From contig NZ_JARBWD010000001.1 in NCBI RefSeq assembly GCF_030140925.1, positions 2,418,001 through 2,482,000 on the forward strand: a stretch of DNA of 64,000 bases, written 5' to 3'. Below, in pieces: positions 26,278-37,322 of this stretch; the first letter of the stretch is position 1; each line of letters starts with the position of its first letter. A model generated the notes under the pieces. That model was not told the DNA's origin and did no database searches. It saw nothing but the letters and a program-made list of their open reading frames with translations. The stretch comes from Parerythrobacter aestuarii. Lineage in GTDB: Bacteria; Pseudomonadota; Alphaproteobacteria; Sphingomonadales; Sphingomonadaceae. The position numbers and the translations under genes are program-made.

Positions 26278-26997
26278 TTACTCCTTCGGCAGCGCGGCCA
26301 CCACTCCATCCATCGTATCGCCCACTAGCACTTCGATGCCTTCCTCGGTGGGGTGGATGCGGTCGTCCTGGATCAGCTCGGGCTTGCCGGCCACCGCTTC
26401 GACCCAGAACGGGATGAACGCCGTGCCATATTGCTTGGCCAGCGCCGGGTAGAGGCCGTTGAATTGCTCGACAAAGTCCGCCCCCATGTTCGGCGGAGAC
26501 TGCATACCCATCAGCAAAACCTTGATCCCGCGCGACTGCGCTTCCTTGATCATGGCTTCGAGGTTGCTGCGGGTTTCGCTTGGGGAAAGCCCGCGCAGCA
26601 AATCGTTGCCGCCCAGTTCCAGGATCAGCAGGTCGGGCACTCCCTCCTGAGCGTCGAGCGTGAACTGGAACCGCTGCAGGCCCGCGGCGCTGGTATCGCC
26701 GGAAACCCCGGCATTGCTGACCCGCGCGTTGATACCCTGTGCCCGCAGGGCCCGCTCCAACTGCGCCGGATAGCTCTCTTCCTTGGCCACATTGTAGCCC
26801 GCAAACAGGCTGTCCCCGAAAGCAAGGATACGCCGTTCGGGACCCATAACGGGGACTTCTGCGTTAGTGGGCGAACCCGCCTCTGCGCGCTCGGGCTGTT
26901 CGGCGACCGGGGCTTCCGAGCCACAGGCTGCCAACGCCAGCGCAATGAGGGGAATCGACCAACGACCTAAGGGCTTCGCCCACTTACCTTGTTCCAT
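26278..26997 (-). CDS. SGNH/GDSL lipoprotein esterase (TesA-like)
   Basis: A 239-residue protein with a lipobox ALAACG (Cys near residue 25), so it is probably membrane-anchored. The SGNH blocks are FGDSLFAGYN (nucleophile Ser), the Gly of VSGDTS, LGGNDLLRG and DRIHPTEEG (Asp/His), as in TesA-type arylesterase/lysophospholipase. It is divergently transcribed from a YbbA/YbbP-type ABC system, the neighbourhood found for tesA in E. coli. I use the ATG at 26997; a TTG or ATG further upstream adds only a few residues. Confidence 0.9.
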   Translation of the reverse strand: MEQGKWAKPLGRWSIPLIALALAACGSEAPVAEQPERAEAGSPTNAEVPVMGPERRILAFGDSLFAGYNVAKEESYPAQLERALRAQGINARVSNAGVSGDTSAAGLQRFQFTLDAQEGVPDLLILELGGNDLLRGLSPSETRSNLEAMIKEAQSRGIKVLLMGMQSPPNMGADFVEQFNGLYPALAKQYGTAFIPFWVEAVAGKPELIQDDRIHPTEEGIEVLVGDTMDGVVAALPKE

Positions 26998-27023
26998 ATA
27001 TTCCAACATGCCATCGGATTGCT

Positions 27024-27746
27024 GTGACTGATACCCCTAACGCGCCCTCCCCCGGCAACGGTTCCCGCACCCTCGCCATTTCCGCCCGCAACCTGACCCT
27101 GACGCTGGGTCAGGAAAAACATCCGGTCGAGATCCTCAAGGGCATCGACCTGGATGTGAAGCAGGGCGAAGTGCTCGCGCTGCTCGGACCTTCCGGTTCG
27201 GGCAAGAGCTCGCTGATGGCGGTGCTTTCGGGGCTGGAGCGCGCCACCGGAGGCACGGTGCAGGTCGCCGGGGCCGATTTCAGCGGCATGGACGAGGATG
27301 GCCTCGCCAAGGCGCGCCGCGGCCGCATCGGTATCGTGCTACAGGCGTTCCATTTGCTGCCGACAATGACCGCGACTGAGAATGTCGCCACCCCGATGGA
27401 GCTGGCCGGCGAGAGCGACGTCCGCGCCCGCGCCAAGGCCGAACTCGAAGCGGTCGGCCTCGGCCACAGGCTCGACCACTATCCCACCCAGCTTTCCGGC
27501 GGCGAGCAGCAGCGTGTGGCCATCGCCCGCGCCACCGCGCCGCGCCCAGAACTGATCTTTGCCGACGAACCGACCGGCAACCTCGATGCCGCGACCGGGG
27601 CCGAGATCATCGACATGCTGTTCGCTCGCCGGGAAGAAACCGGCGCGACGCTGGTCATCATCACCCACGATCCCAACCTTGCCGAACGTTGCGAGCGGAT
27701 CATCACACTCGGCGACGGCGTCATCGCGACCGATAGCGCCGCATGA
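27024..27746 (+). CDS. ABC transporter ATP-binding protein (YbbA-like)
   Basis: A 240-residue ATPase of the LolD/MacB/YbbA class. Walker A GPSGSGKSS is at about 55-63, the Q-loop is QAFHLLPTMTATEN, the signature is LSGGEQQRVAIARA and Walker B is LIFADEPTGNLD, with ITHDPNLA as the switch His. The start is GTG at 27024, 26 nt from the divergent SGNH start. It pairs with the downstream permease (4-nt overlap). It probably moves lipids or hydrophobic substrates at the inner membrane, as proposed for YbbAP. Confidence 0.92.
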   Translation: MTDTPNAPSPGNGSRTLAISARNLTLTLGQEKHPVEILKGIDLDVKQGEVLALLGPSGSGKSSLMAVLSGLERATGGTVQVAGADFSGMDEDGLAKARRGRIGIVLQAFHLLPTMTATENVATPMELAGESDVRARAKAELEAVGLGHRLDHYPTQLSGGEQQRVAIARATAPRPELIFADEPTGNLDAATGAEIIDMLFARREETGATLVIITHDPNLAERCERIITLGDGVIATDSAA

Positions 27747-30268
27747 GCAGCGCAACCTTGCCCTGGTCCACTGCCTGGAAGCTGGCGCGGCGCGAGCTGT
27801 CGCTGCGCTTCAAGGGCCTGCGGCTGCTGCTGGTATGCCTGTTCCTCGGCACCGGAGCACTCGCCGCCATCGGCACGCTGACCGCTGCGATCGAAGGCGA
27901 GCTGGCCACGCGCGGGCAGGAACTGCTCGGCGGCGACCTGGAGGTCGAGATCTGGCAACGCAGCCCCAATGACGAGGAACTGGCCGCGCTCAAGAGCCTT
28001 GGCGAAACTTCGCTCGGCACCCGCATGCAGGTCGTCGCGCGCAAGGGCGAGCGCACCGCGCCTGTCGGCCTGAAGGCCGTCGAAGACAACTACCCGCTTT
28101 ACGGCGCGCTGACGCTCACCGATGGCCGCACGGTCGGGCCCCCACCTGCGGGCGACGCATGGGTCGGCCAGGGCGCCATGGACCGGCTCGACATCGAAGT
28201 CGGCGATACGTTCGAGCTCGGCACGCTCACGCTCAAGGCTGCAGGCGTGATCGAGAATGAGCCCGACAAGCTTTCGGAAGGCTTCCAGCTTGGCCCCACC
28301 GTCATTACCAACCTCCAGACACCCTATGACGCCGGGCTGATCCAGCCGGGCGCGATGTACCAATCCAAGACCCGCATCGCCTTCGACAATCCGAACCGTG
28401 ACGTGGAGGCGGTGCGCGAAGAGTTGGCCGAGCAGTTCCCGCTGTCCGGGTTCGACTTCCGCGACCGCGACCGCGCCAGCCCCGGAGCGGACCGTTTCGT
28501 CGGGCGGATGGGCGAATTCCTCACGCTGGTCGGCCTCGCCGCACTGGTGATCGCGGGGATCGGCATTGGCGGTGGTGTGTCTTCTTATCTCGAAGCACGG
28601 CGTTCCAGTATTGCCACTCTCAAGGTATTGGGCGCGACCAGCGGCGATATCGCTCGGATCTACGCGCTGCAGATCGGCCTGGCCGCGCTGATTGGCAGTG
28701 TTGCGGGGCTGGTCGTGGGGCTGGCCGTCACACCGCTGCTGGCGGTCGCGCTGGACGGGCTATTGCCGGTTGCGACCGGGTTCACGCTGGAGCCTTCCGC
28801 CCTGCTTCTCGCCAGCGCCTATGGGCTGCTGGTAGCGCTGGTGTTTGCGGCAACCCCGCTGCTGCGCGCCCGTCGTTTCCCGGCGATGGCGCTGATGCGT
28901 TCTCGGGTCGCCCCGCTTGGGCGTGACAAGGCAGCATGGCTATGGGTTGGCGGGGGGCTGATCGGCATCGTCGCGCTAGCCCTGTTCACGTCGCGCGATC
29001 CGCTGTTGGCTGCGGGATTTCTTGGCGGAGCCGCCGGGATGCTCGCCCTGCTGGCGCTGCTGGGATGGGGTATCCGCACGCTCTCGACGCGTGTGGGTCG
29101 CCCGAGCAATCCGCTGGTCCGCAATGCGCTCGCCAATCTCAGCCGTCCGGGCAGCTCGACCGGAGAGCTGGTAACCGCGCTGGGCTTCGGCCTCTCCGCT
29201 TTCGTGCTGCTGGCCGGGATCCAGAGCGCCATCGACGGCAATATCCAGAAGCGTGTGCCGCAGGAAGCCCCCGACTATTTCGTGCTCGATATCCCGCGTG
29301 ACCGGATCGGCGAGTTCGAACAGATCGTGTGGGCGCAGGATGAAGCGGCGGTGATCCGCGCTGTCCCGGCCATGCGGGGCTCGATCACGGCATACGGTCC
29401 CCGCGACAACATGACCCGCGTCGCCGACCTCGAGCAAATCCCCGACGGCGCGTGGGCGCTGCGCGGCGAGCGCGGGCTGACCTATGCCGACGAAGTCCCG
29501 CCGGGCAATTCCATCACCGAAGGCGAATGGTGGGGCCCGATGTACCAGGGCGAACCGGCCGTCTCCGTCGACGCCGAATTTGCCGAGGCCATCGGCCTCA
29601 AGCCCGGCGACTACATCACCATCGCCCTGCTCGGGGTCGAACGCACCGTGCGCGTGGCGAGCCTGCGCCAGATCGACTGGGAGAGCATGGGCTTCAACTA
29701 TGTGCTGGTGTTCAGCCCCAATGCCATCGCCGATGCCCCGCATAATTTCGCCGCGACCATAGAGTTCGTCGGCGACGCCCCTACCGGACCCCTGCTGCGC
29801 GAGCTAGTGCAGGCCTTCCCCACGGGCTCGGTGATCGAAGTCGGCCAGGTGCTGGTGCAGGCACGCACAATCCTGTCGCAGGTCGGCATCGCCACGTTGG
29901 CGGCTGCTTCCGTCGCGGTCCTTGCGGGCCTCGCCGTGCTGCTGGGTGCGATCGCCGCCGCGCGCGCCGCGCGCACCTATGACACGGTCGTGCTGCGTGT
30001 GCTCGGGGCCAGCCGCAACCAGGTGCTGGCGATGCAGCTGATCGAATATGTGCTGCTGGCGGCGATCCTCGCCGTGGTAGCGCTGGCTATCGGCACCGGC
30101 CTCGCCTGGCTGGTGGTGACCCAGCTGTTCGAGTTTGACTGGCTGCCAGACTGGACCGAAATCTTCGCCGTGCTTGGCGCCGGGCTGGCACTAGTGATCG
30201 GCTTCGCGCTGGCCGGTTCGCTGCCGCTGTTGCGGGCGAAACCGGCGCAGGCGCTGAGGGCGCTCTGA
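27743..30268 (+). CDS. FtsX-like ABC permease (YbbP type)
   Basis: An 841-residue permease with an N-terminal membrane helix, a large periplasmic domain, and three transmembrane segments near residues 265-380. Two more helices near 400-440, a second periplasmic domain, and a final FtsX block of three to four helices ending LRAKPAQALRAL follow. The two FtsX repeats and about 840-aa length match YbbP rather than LolC/MacB. Its ATG overlaps the ATPase stop. A strong terminator follows. Confidence 0.92.
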   Translation: MSSATLPWSTAWKLARRELSLRFKGLRLLLVCLFLGTGALAAIGTLTAAIEGELATRGQELLGGDLEVEIWQRSPNDEELAALKSLGETSLGTRMQVVARKGERTAPVGLKAVEDNYPLYGALTLTDGRTVGPPPAGDAWVGQGAMDRLDIEVGDTFELGTLTLKAAGVIENEPDKLSEGFQLGPTVITNLQTPYDAGLIQPGAMYQSKTRIAFDNPNRDVEAVREELAEQFPLSGFDFRDRDRASPGADRFVGRMGEFLTLVGLAALVIAGIGIGGGVSSYLEARRSSIATLKVLGATSGDIARIYALQIGLAALIGSVAGLVVGLAVTPLLAVALDGLLPVATGFTLEPSALLLASAYGLLVALVFAATPLLRARRFPAMALMRSRVAPLGRDKAAWLWVGGGLIGIVALALFTSRDPLLAAGFLGGAAGMLALLALLGWGIRTLSTRVGRPSNPLVRNALANLSRPGSSTGELVTALGFGLSAFVLLAGIQSAIDGNIQKRVPQEAPDYFVLDIPRDRIGEFEQIVWAQDEAAVIRAVPAMRGSITAYGPRDNMTRVADLEQIPDGAWALRGERGLTYADEVPPGNSITEGEWWGPMYQGEPAVSVDAEFAEAIGLKPGDYITIALLGVERTVRVASLRQIDWESMGFNYVLVFSPNAIADAPHNFAATIEFVGDAPTGPLLRELVQAFPTGSVIEVGQVLVQARTILSQVGIATLAAASVAVLAGLAVLLGAIAAARAARTYDTVVLRVLGASRNQVLAMQLIEYVLLAAILAVVALAIGTGLAWLVVTQLFEFDWLPDWTEIFAVLGAGLALVIGFALAGSLPLLRAKPAQALRAL

Positions 30269-30281
30269 TACTGCACAAGAA

Positions 30282-30303
30282 AAGGGGGCCAAGCGGCCCC
30301 CTT
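30282..30303. terminator. Terminator between YbbP-like and DUF805 genes
   Basis: A 9-bp perfect stem, AAGGGGGCC/GGCCCCCTT, with an AAGC tetraloop lies 14 nt after the permease stop. It can serve both convergent genes. Confidence 0.8.
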
Positions 30304-30331
30304 CCCTGTCACATCCGATAAACCTGTCAGG

Positions 30332-30736
30332 CTATTCGAATACCGTCGGGTCAGCAGCGCCCTTCGGATCCGGGCCGAACCGGTTTTCCCCGCGCGTACC
30401 TTCGAGGCACATGAAGACCAGCACGATCAGCCCGCCGACCAGCGGGATAAAGCCGAGCAGGACGAACCAGCCCGATTTGTCCTGGTCATGGAAACGGCGC
30501 ACCTGCACCGCAAGGCCGGGTATGAAGGTGGCCAGGGCAAAGATGACCAGTGCGATCATCCAGATATTCATTTCCGGCTCGGCATAAGGATCGTCCATCT
30601 CGGCCATCCCGCCACCGAGCATCCACAGCACGATGTAGACGATCATCACGAACAGGAAGAACATCCAGTATTCTTTCCGCCGTGATCGCCCCGAAAAATC
30701 GGCATAACGTTTATACGGCAGGAACATCCATTCCAT
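30332..30736 (-). CDS. DUF805 membrane protein
   Basis: A 134-residue protein with the DUF805 hallmarks: YADFSGRSRRKEYW at the start, then hydrophobic segments. The signature VQVRRFHDQDKSGWF follows, and the end is CLEGTRGENRFGPDP. The family is inner-membrane and of unknown function (YhaH-like). I chose the ATG at 30736 to fit family length; an upstream start would add 21 residues lacking homology features. Confidence 0.92.
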   Translation of the reverse strand: MEWMFLPYKRYADFSGRSRRKEYWMFFLFVMIVYIVLWMLGGGMAEMDDPYAEPEMNIWMIALVIFALATFIPGLAVQVRRFHDQDKSGWFVLLGFIPLVGGLIVLVFMCLEGTRGENRFGPDPKGAADPTVFE

Positions 30737-30812
30737 AGTATTTCTCCCCCCAAGGTGATTGGTGCGGGGAGACTGCCCCGCTTGAACCGCTCTTGGCAAG
30801 AGGCAAAAAGAA

Positions 30813-30840
30813 AAAGGGCCCGCATTGCTGCGAACCCTTT
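30813..30840 (-). terminator. Terminator of the TonB-dependent receptor gene
   Basis: On the minus strand AAAGGGTTCGCA-GCAA-TGCGGGCCCTTT forms a 12-bp stem with two G-T pairs and a GCAA tetraloop, followed by a T-rich run. It lies 59 nt past the receptor stop. Confidence 0.85.
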
Positions 30841-30898
30841 CCCTTTGTTTACCGCCCGCCGCTTCCCGCGCGGCGAGCCGTGACGATCCGTCGGAAGA

Positions 30899-33493
30899 TC
30901 AGAACTTGAAGCGGACAACACCGCCCCAGGTGCGCGGCGCGCTCGGGTAACCCGAGACCGTGCCGGCCTGCGCCACACCGTCGAACACCGTCAGGATGTA
31001 CTGCTCGTCCAGCAGGTTACGGGCATAGACGCCCACTTCGATGCCGTTTTCGAGCGCCAGCGTCATCGACGCATTGACCAGGTTCACTTCGCGGCGGAAG
31101 TTGTTCGGGCCAAAGGTCGGCAAGCCGTTGTTGATGTCGGTGTTGCTTTCGTGAGCGAAGTCGACGCGGCTGATCAGGCGCGTGCCGCTGTTGCCGAATT
31201 CGTGCGTGTAAGTGGCCGAGGTCGCGATGTTGAACTCGGGGATGCCGGCCGGGGTCTGACCCGACAGGTCGCCCACCGGGCTGCTCACGAAGCTGTCAAA
31301 CAGCGGGTCGAGGTAGGTCATCGCGAAGGTGAAGACCAGGCCGTCAGCCGGCTGGATGCGGGTGTCGAGCTCGAAACCCTTCACCGACTGCTTACCGGCG
31401 TTGTTGAGCTGGAAGCCCGTGCCGGTGAACAGGAACGACTGGAAGCCCTTCAGCGTCTGGTCGAACACAGCGAGGTTGACGTTAACGCCGTCCCACTGGC
31501 CCTTGAGGCCGATTTCGTAGACCACCGCCTCTTCCGGGCCAGCGAAGCGCGAACCGGTGGTGAGGTTAGCCACACCCAGGCCGGCATCGCGGATCGGCGA
31601 TGACGGGGCCAGGATGCTCGAGTTCAGCGGACCCGGGATGTAGTCGCCGAACACCGGACGGCTGTCACGCGAGAGGTTGATCGAGCTCGCCTTGAAGCCG
31701 GTCGCGTAGCTGGCGTAGACATTGATGGCATCGCTGACCTGGTAAGCGACGCGCAGCGTGTAGGTGAAATCGTCGTCCCGCGTGCGGCCGTCTTCCACGC
31801 CGTTGGGCGTGGTCAGGAACGGCGGCTGGAACTGGAACGGACGCAGGCCCAGCAGCGGGTTGGCCGCCGGGTTCTGAGCCAGGGTAGCGATCTGGGCAAA
31901 GATCGGAGCCGACGCCGGGTTAGTGGCGAAGCCGTTGATCACAGCCGGGGTCACCTGGCTCGCCGGGATAGCCAGCGCCTGAGCGATACCGCCAACGATG
32001 AAGGCATCGACCAGGTTGATATTGGCCAGCTCGTCAAACGCGGTACCAGCGAGCGCGAAGTCCTTCTTGTCCTTGGTGTAGTTGAAGCCGGCGGTGAACA
32101 CGAGGCCGTCGACCGGCTCGAAATCGAGCGTGCCGAAGACCGACCAGCTGGTGTTGTCCATGCTGTAGGCTTCAGCCGTCAGCGGTCCAGCCGAGAAGAT
32201 GCTGTTCTGCGGCAGGCCAAGCGCTGCTTCGACACCGTTGAAGACCAGCGGGTTGCCGGCCAACAGCGAGAAGAACGGACGAGCATCGGGGCCGGTCGTC
32301 AGGGCGCTGTTCTGCGTGATCGATTCGTCGAAGTAGAAACCCCCGAGCAGGAAGTTGAACGGACCGTCGAAGTCCGAAGTCAGGCGCAGTTCCTGCGTGA
32401 AGGTTTCGACCTGCTGGTCGCGCGTTTCGCTGACGATGTCGGCGCTGGTGAAGTCGACGTCCTGGTCGACGAAGTTCTTCAGCTCGCGGTAGGCGGTGAT
32501 CGAAGTCAGCGACAGCGCGCCGAACGAGTAGTCAGCCTGCAGCGAACCACCATAGTTCTCGACCTTGTTCACTGGAACCTGGTTGAGGAAGATGTCGTAG
32601 CTGAAGAAATCGGTGTTCAGCGCACCGCCCACGGCAAACACGGCCGGAGCGGTGGGGCCGGCCACCAGCGTGCTTACGACGCAGCAGCTTTCGTCGATCT
32701 TCGAGTAATCGGCGATGGCGCGGATCTTGAGGTCGTTGTTCGGTTCGAACAGCAGCTGGCCGCGCGCGGTCCAGCGGTTGCGGTCGTTCACGTCTTCATT
32801 GAGGTTGACGATGGTGCCGTAGCCGTCGCGCTTGTTGTAGCTGCCGTCGACCGAGAAGGCGATGGTATCGGTCAGCGGGCCGGTAACGTCGCCCTTGACC
32901 TGGATGTTGTTGTAGTTGCCGTAGCTGGCTTCGACCGAACCACCGAACTGGAACTGCGGCTCACGGGTGATGACCGAGATCACACCGGCCGAGGCGTTCT
33001 TGCCGAACAGGGTCGACTGCGGACCGTTCAGGACTTCGATACGCTGGACGTTGGCGAGGTCGTTGAGCGACGATGCCGAACGCGAGCGGAACACGCCGTC
33101 GATGAACACACCGACCGACGGCTCGATGCCGAAGTTGTTGTCGCCGTTGCCGAAGCCACGGATGATGAAGGTCGAGGACGACGAGTTCTGCAGCTGGCTG
33201 ACGCGCAGCGACGGAGCGACCGTTTGCAGGTCGAGCACGTCGCGGATCTGCGCCTGCTCAAGGGTTTCACCCGAGGTCACGGAGACCGAGATCGGGGTTT
33301 CCTGCAGCGTCTGTTCGCGCTTGGTGGCGGTCACGACGATGATGTTGTCGTCAGCGACAGCATCTTCAGCTTCTTCGTCCTGCGCGAAAGCGGCAGACGG
33401 GGTAATAGCGATAGTGGCAGCGCCGGCCAGCAGGCCCAGACGCGCAAAGCGACCACGCGAAGCGGCAGCGCCCTTCGTAGCATTCAAGTTCAT
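30899..33493 (-). CDS. TonB-dependent outer-membrane receptor
   Basis: An 864-residue receptor. A signal peptide ends AFAQ, and a TonB-box-like stretch near IIVVTATKRE is followed by the plug domain (LNGPQSTLFGKNASAGVISV near 130-150). A long beta-barrel ends in the expected aromatic residue (GVVRFKF, terminal Phe). The YASYATGFKASSINLS motif is typical of sphingomonad receptors. The ligand is unknown; no transport or regulator genes adjoin it. I chose the ATG at 33493, with AGGAAGAGG upstream, over a start 24 codons earlier. Confidence 0.93.
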   Translation of the reverse strand: MNLNATKGAAASRGRFARLGLLAGAATIAITPSAAFAQDEEAEDAVADDNIIVVTATKREQTLQETPISVSVTSGETLEQAQIRDVLDLQTVAPSLRVSQLQNSSSSTFIIRGFGNGDNNFGIEPSVGVFIDGVFRSRSASSLNDLANVQRIEVLNGPQSTLFGKNASAGVISVITREPQFQFGGSVEASYGNYNNIQVKGDVTGPLTDTIAFSVDGSYNKRDGYGTIVNLNEDVNDRNRWTARGQLLFEPNNDLKIRAIADYSKIDESCCVVSTLVAGPTAPAVFAVGGALNTDFFSYDIFLNQVPVNKVENYGGSLQADYSFGALSLTSITAYRELKNFVDQDVDFTSADIVSETRDQQVETFTQELRLTSDFDGPFNFLLGGFYFDESITQNSALTTGPDARPFFSLLAGNPLVFNGVEAALGLPQNSIFSAGPLTAEAYSMDNTSWSVFGTLDFEPVDGLVFTAGFNYTKDKKDFALAGTAFDELANINLVDAFIVGGIAQALAIPASQVTPAVINGFATNPASAPIFAQIATLAQNPAANPLLGLRPFQFQPPFLTTPNGVEDGRTRDDDFTYTLRVAYQVSDAINVYASYATGFKASSINLSRDSRPVFGDYIPGPLNSSILAPSSPIRDAGLGVANLTTGSRFAGPEEAVVYEIGLKGQWDGVNVNLAVFDQTLKGFQSFLFTGTGFQLNNAGKQSVKGFELDTRIQPADGLVFTFAMTYLDPLFDSFVSSPVGDLSGQTPAGIPEFNIATSATYTHEFGNSGTRLISRVDFAHESNTDINNGLPTFGPNNFRREVNLVNASMTLALENGIEVGVYARNLLDEQYILTVFDGVAQAGTVSGYPSAPRTWGGVVRFKF

Positions 33494-33726
33494 GGAATAG
33501 ATTCCTCTTCCTGAGCGGATGCAAGAATACGGGGGGAGGAGGGTGCAACCGCTAGCCGCGCGCAATTACTGCGCCCGATCTAACACCTCAAGCAGAGCTT
33601 GGGTTTCCGCGAAGCTAGAGCAGCACTTGTTGCAGTGCGGTCACAGTAGAAAATCAGGCGTTTCTGGACATGTGCGGAGATTTTGCGGCTATGGGTCAGA
33701 TCGGTGAGTCAAACCGGAGGGACAGC

Positions 33727-34161
33727 ATGGCTCGATTCAAGACTATCATCGCCGCAGGGGCAGCATTGGTTGCTGCAACGGCACTGCCGACTTCGACAGC
33801 AGCACAATCGGGCGACAGATATCTCGGCGAGATCATTATGGTGGGCATGAATTTCTGCCCGCGCGGCACGCTGGAGGCGGATGGCCGCCTATTGCCGATC
33901 AGCCAGAACACCGCGCTCTTTTCCCTGCTCGGTACCATGTATGGCGGCGATGGCCGGACGACCTTCGCCCTGCCCGACTTGCGCGGCAGGGTTCCTGTCG
34001 GCCAGGGCCGTGGTCCTGGGCTCGATCCCGTTCGGCTGGGCGAAAAACGTGAAGGGGGCGCAGCGGCGGCGACTGAGAATTCGGCTGGTAGAGCCGGCAC
34101 CGCCAAACTCGGCCTGCGTTTCTGCGTGGTGGCGCAAGGAATGTATCCCTCGCGGAACTAG
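33727..34161 (+). CDS. Secreted phage tail-collar-like (microcystin-dependent-like) protein
   Basis: A 144-residue protein with an N-terminal signal segment ending TAAQ. One tail-collar domain follows: [61 protein letters not shown], read in parts. This domain occurs in phage tail fibres and in free-standing secreted proteins. No phage gene surrounds it. GGAGGG precedes the ATG. Function unknown. Confidence 0.82.
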   Translation: MARFKTIIAAGAALVAATALPTSTAAQSGDRYLGEIIMVGMNFCPRGTLEADGRLLPISQNTALFSLLGTMYGGDGRTTFALPDLRGRVPVGQGRGPGLDPVRLGEKREGGAAAATENSAGRAGTAKLGLRFCVVAQGMYPSRN

Positions 34162-34260
34162 AGATAACGCACAGCGCTTGCCCGCGCACGCACACTCGGC
34201 TAGGGGCGCTCGCGAATTGTTGCGGCGCACAATGGCGCGCATCCCTAACCAGAGATCACA

Positions 34261-36084
<1,824 letters not shown>

Positions 36085-36226
36085 GTTCAGATAAATTCGC
36101 GTCAGAAATAAGTATTCTCTTGGCGATTCGGAGAAAAGGACTTTCTTCGATTGCAATGATCTGCGTCACAGACTCGAAAAATACTCTTCTGCAGTTTCGG
36201 CTTCCCAATAATCTAGGAGACCGACA

Positions 36227-36418
36227 GTGACTGACGAACCAGAACATGGCACGAAAATCACCAACGATTCCAAGGAAGCCGCCGACAAGGTTTCAGAATC
36301 GGCTTCGAAACTGGCCGATGCCGTGATGAAGGGTGACGCCGGAGAAGCCGTGAAGCAAGCAGCCAAAGTCGTTGGCTATGGCTCGCAAGCGGCAGGGCAC
36401 CTCGTCGAAGGCAACTGA
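36227..36418 (+). CDS. Small hydrophilic helical protein, unknown function
   Basis: A 63-residue protein from a GTG start at 36227 with AGGAGA 9 nt upstream. It is rich in Ala, Lys and Glu with a predicted helix (KEAADKVSESASKLADAVMK). It has no signal peptide and no recognised family. The leader 36085-36226 is AT-richer than the surroundings and holds no other gene. Translation is supported by the ribosome site and by a following hairpin. Confidence 0.55.
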   Translation: MTDEPEHGTKITNDSKEAADKVSESASKLADAVMKGDAGEAVKQAAKVVGYGSQAAGHLVEGN

Positions 36419-36429
36419 TCGCACACCCG

Positions 36430-36458
36430 GGAAGGCGGGGCTACAGGCTCCGCCTTCC
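36430..36458. terminator. Hairpin after the 63-aa gene
   Basis: A 9-bp stem, GGAAGGCGG/CCGCCTTCC, lies 12 nt after the stop of the small gene and 20 nt before the convergent SDR stop. There is no strong T-tract, so it may be only a processing or partial termination site. Confidence 0.55.
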
Positions 36459-36477
36459 TGCCTGGCTGGAAGGTCGA

Positions 36478-37254
36478 TTACCCTCCGAAGAAATTCGGCT
36501 GTCCGTTCGATGCGGTGACTCCACCATCGACAGGCAACAGCACGCCGTTGACGAAGCAAGCATCCTCGCTCGCGAGGAACAGCGTGGGGCCGGCAATTTC
36601 CTCAGGCTCGGCTGGGCGGCCCAGCGGCATGCGGTTCGCGAGCATCTTGAGCGCGACTTCGCTCTCCGTCACACCCGTGGTCATGTCCGAACGAGTCATC
36701 GACGGGCAGATCGCGTTGGCACGTACGCCTTGCGAACCGAATTCCAGCGCCATCGCGCGGGTGAGGTTGCACACCCCTCCTTTCGACGCGTTGTAGATGC
36801 CCAGCCCCCAGTCGCCGCCGAGGCCGGAAACACTGGAGATGTTGATCACATTGCCCTTCGCCGCGAGCAAGTGCGGAAAGGCTTCGCGCGTGAGGTAAAG
36901 GATGCCCTTGAGGTTGATGTCGATGATCCGGTCGATATCCTCGTCCCTGGCTTTGCTCAGGCGACCGGAGAAGCCGACCCCGGCATTGTTGACCAGCACG
37001 TCGAGCCCGCCGAATGCCTCGACCGTCTTGCTGACGATCTCCGTCGCGAAGGCGGAGGACGACACATCGCCCGGCACCGCCAGTGCGCGCTCACCGAGCG
37101 ATTCCACCACCGCGTCGCAATCCGCCTGCTTGCGCGAGTTGATGACGACATTGGCACCCTCGGCATGGAAGCGGCGGGCTATGGCCTCGCCGATCCCCAT
37201 CGATGATCCGGTTACGATCACGGTCTTGCCAGCGAAACGGTTGGCGTAGGTCAT
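36478..37254 (-). CDS. Short-chain dehydrogenase/reductase
   Basis: A 258-residue classical SDR. The cofactor loop VTGSSMGIGEAIARRF is near residues 14-29, NNAGVGFSG near 88, the catalytic ISSVSGLGG, and YNASKGGV near 155 (Tyr/Lys). The SRKQ after the second strand suggests NADP preference (inference). The substrate is unknown. Divergent from the DUF4424 gene with 68 nt between. Confidence 0.88.
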   Translation of the reverse strand: MTYANRFAGKTVIVTGSSMGIGEAIARRFHAEGANVVINSRKQADCDAVVESLGERALAVPGDVSSSAFATEIVSKTVEAFGGLDVLVNNAGVGFSGRLSKARDEDIDRIIDINLKGILYLTREAFPHLLAAKGNVINISSVSGLGGDWGLGIYNASKGGVCNLTRAMALEFGSQGVRANAICPSMTRSDMTTGVTESEVALKMLANRMPLGRPAEPEEIAGPTLFLASEDACFVNGVLLPVDGGVTASNGQPNFFGG

Positions 37255-37322
37255 GGTGGCGCTCCTCTCATGTATGCCCCGTGGCTCTTGCCTGCAAAGC
37301 CGCTTGGGCGCAAACTCTCCCT

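Noticed and set aside
26171..26452. Short plus-strand frame after recF
   Set aside because: Overlaps the inverted repeat and then runs antisense to the SGNH esterase.
33727..34161. Prophage remnant suggested by the tail-collar domain
   Set aside because: No other phage genes, attachment repeats or tRNA nearby, and the protein has a signal peptide.
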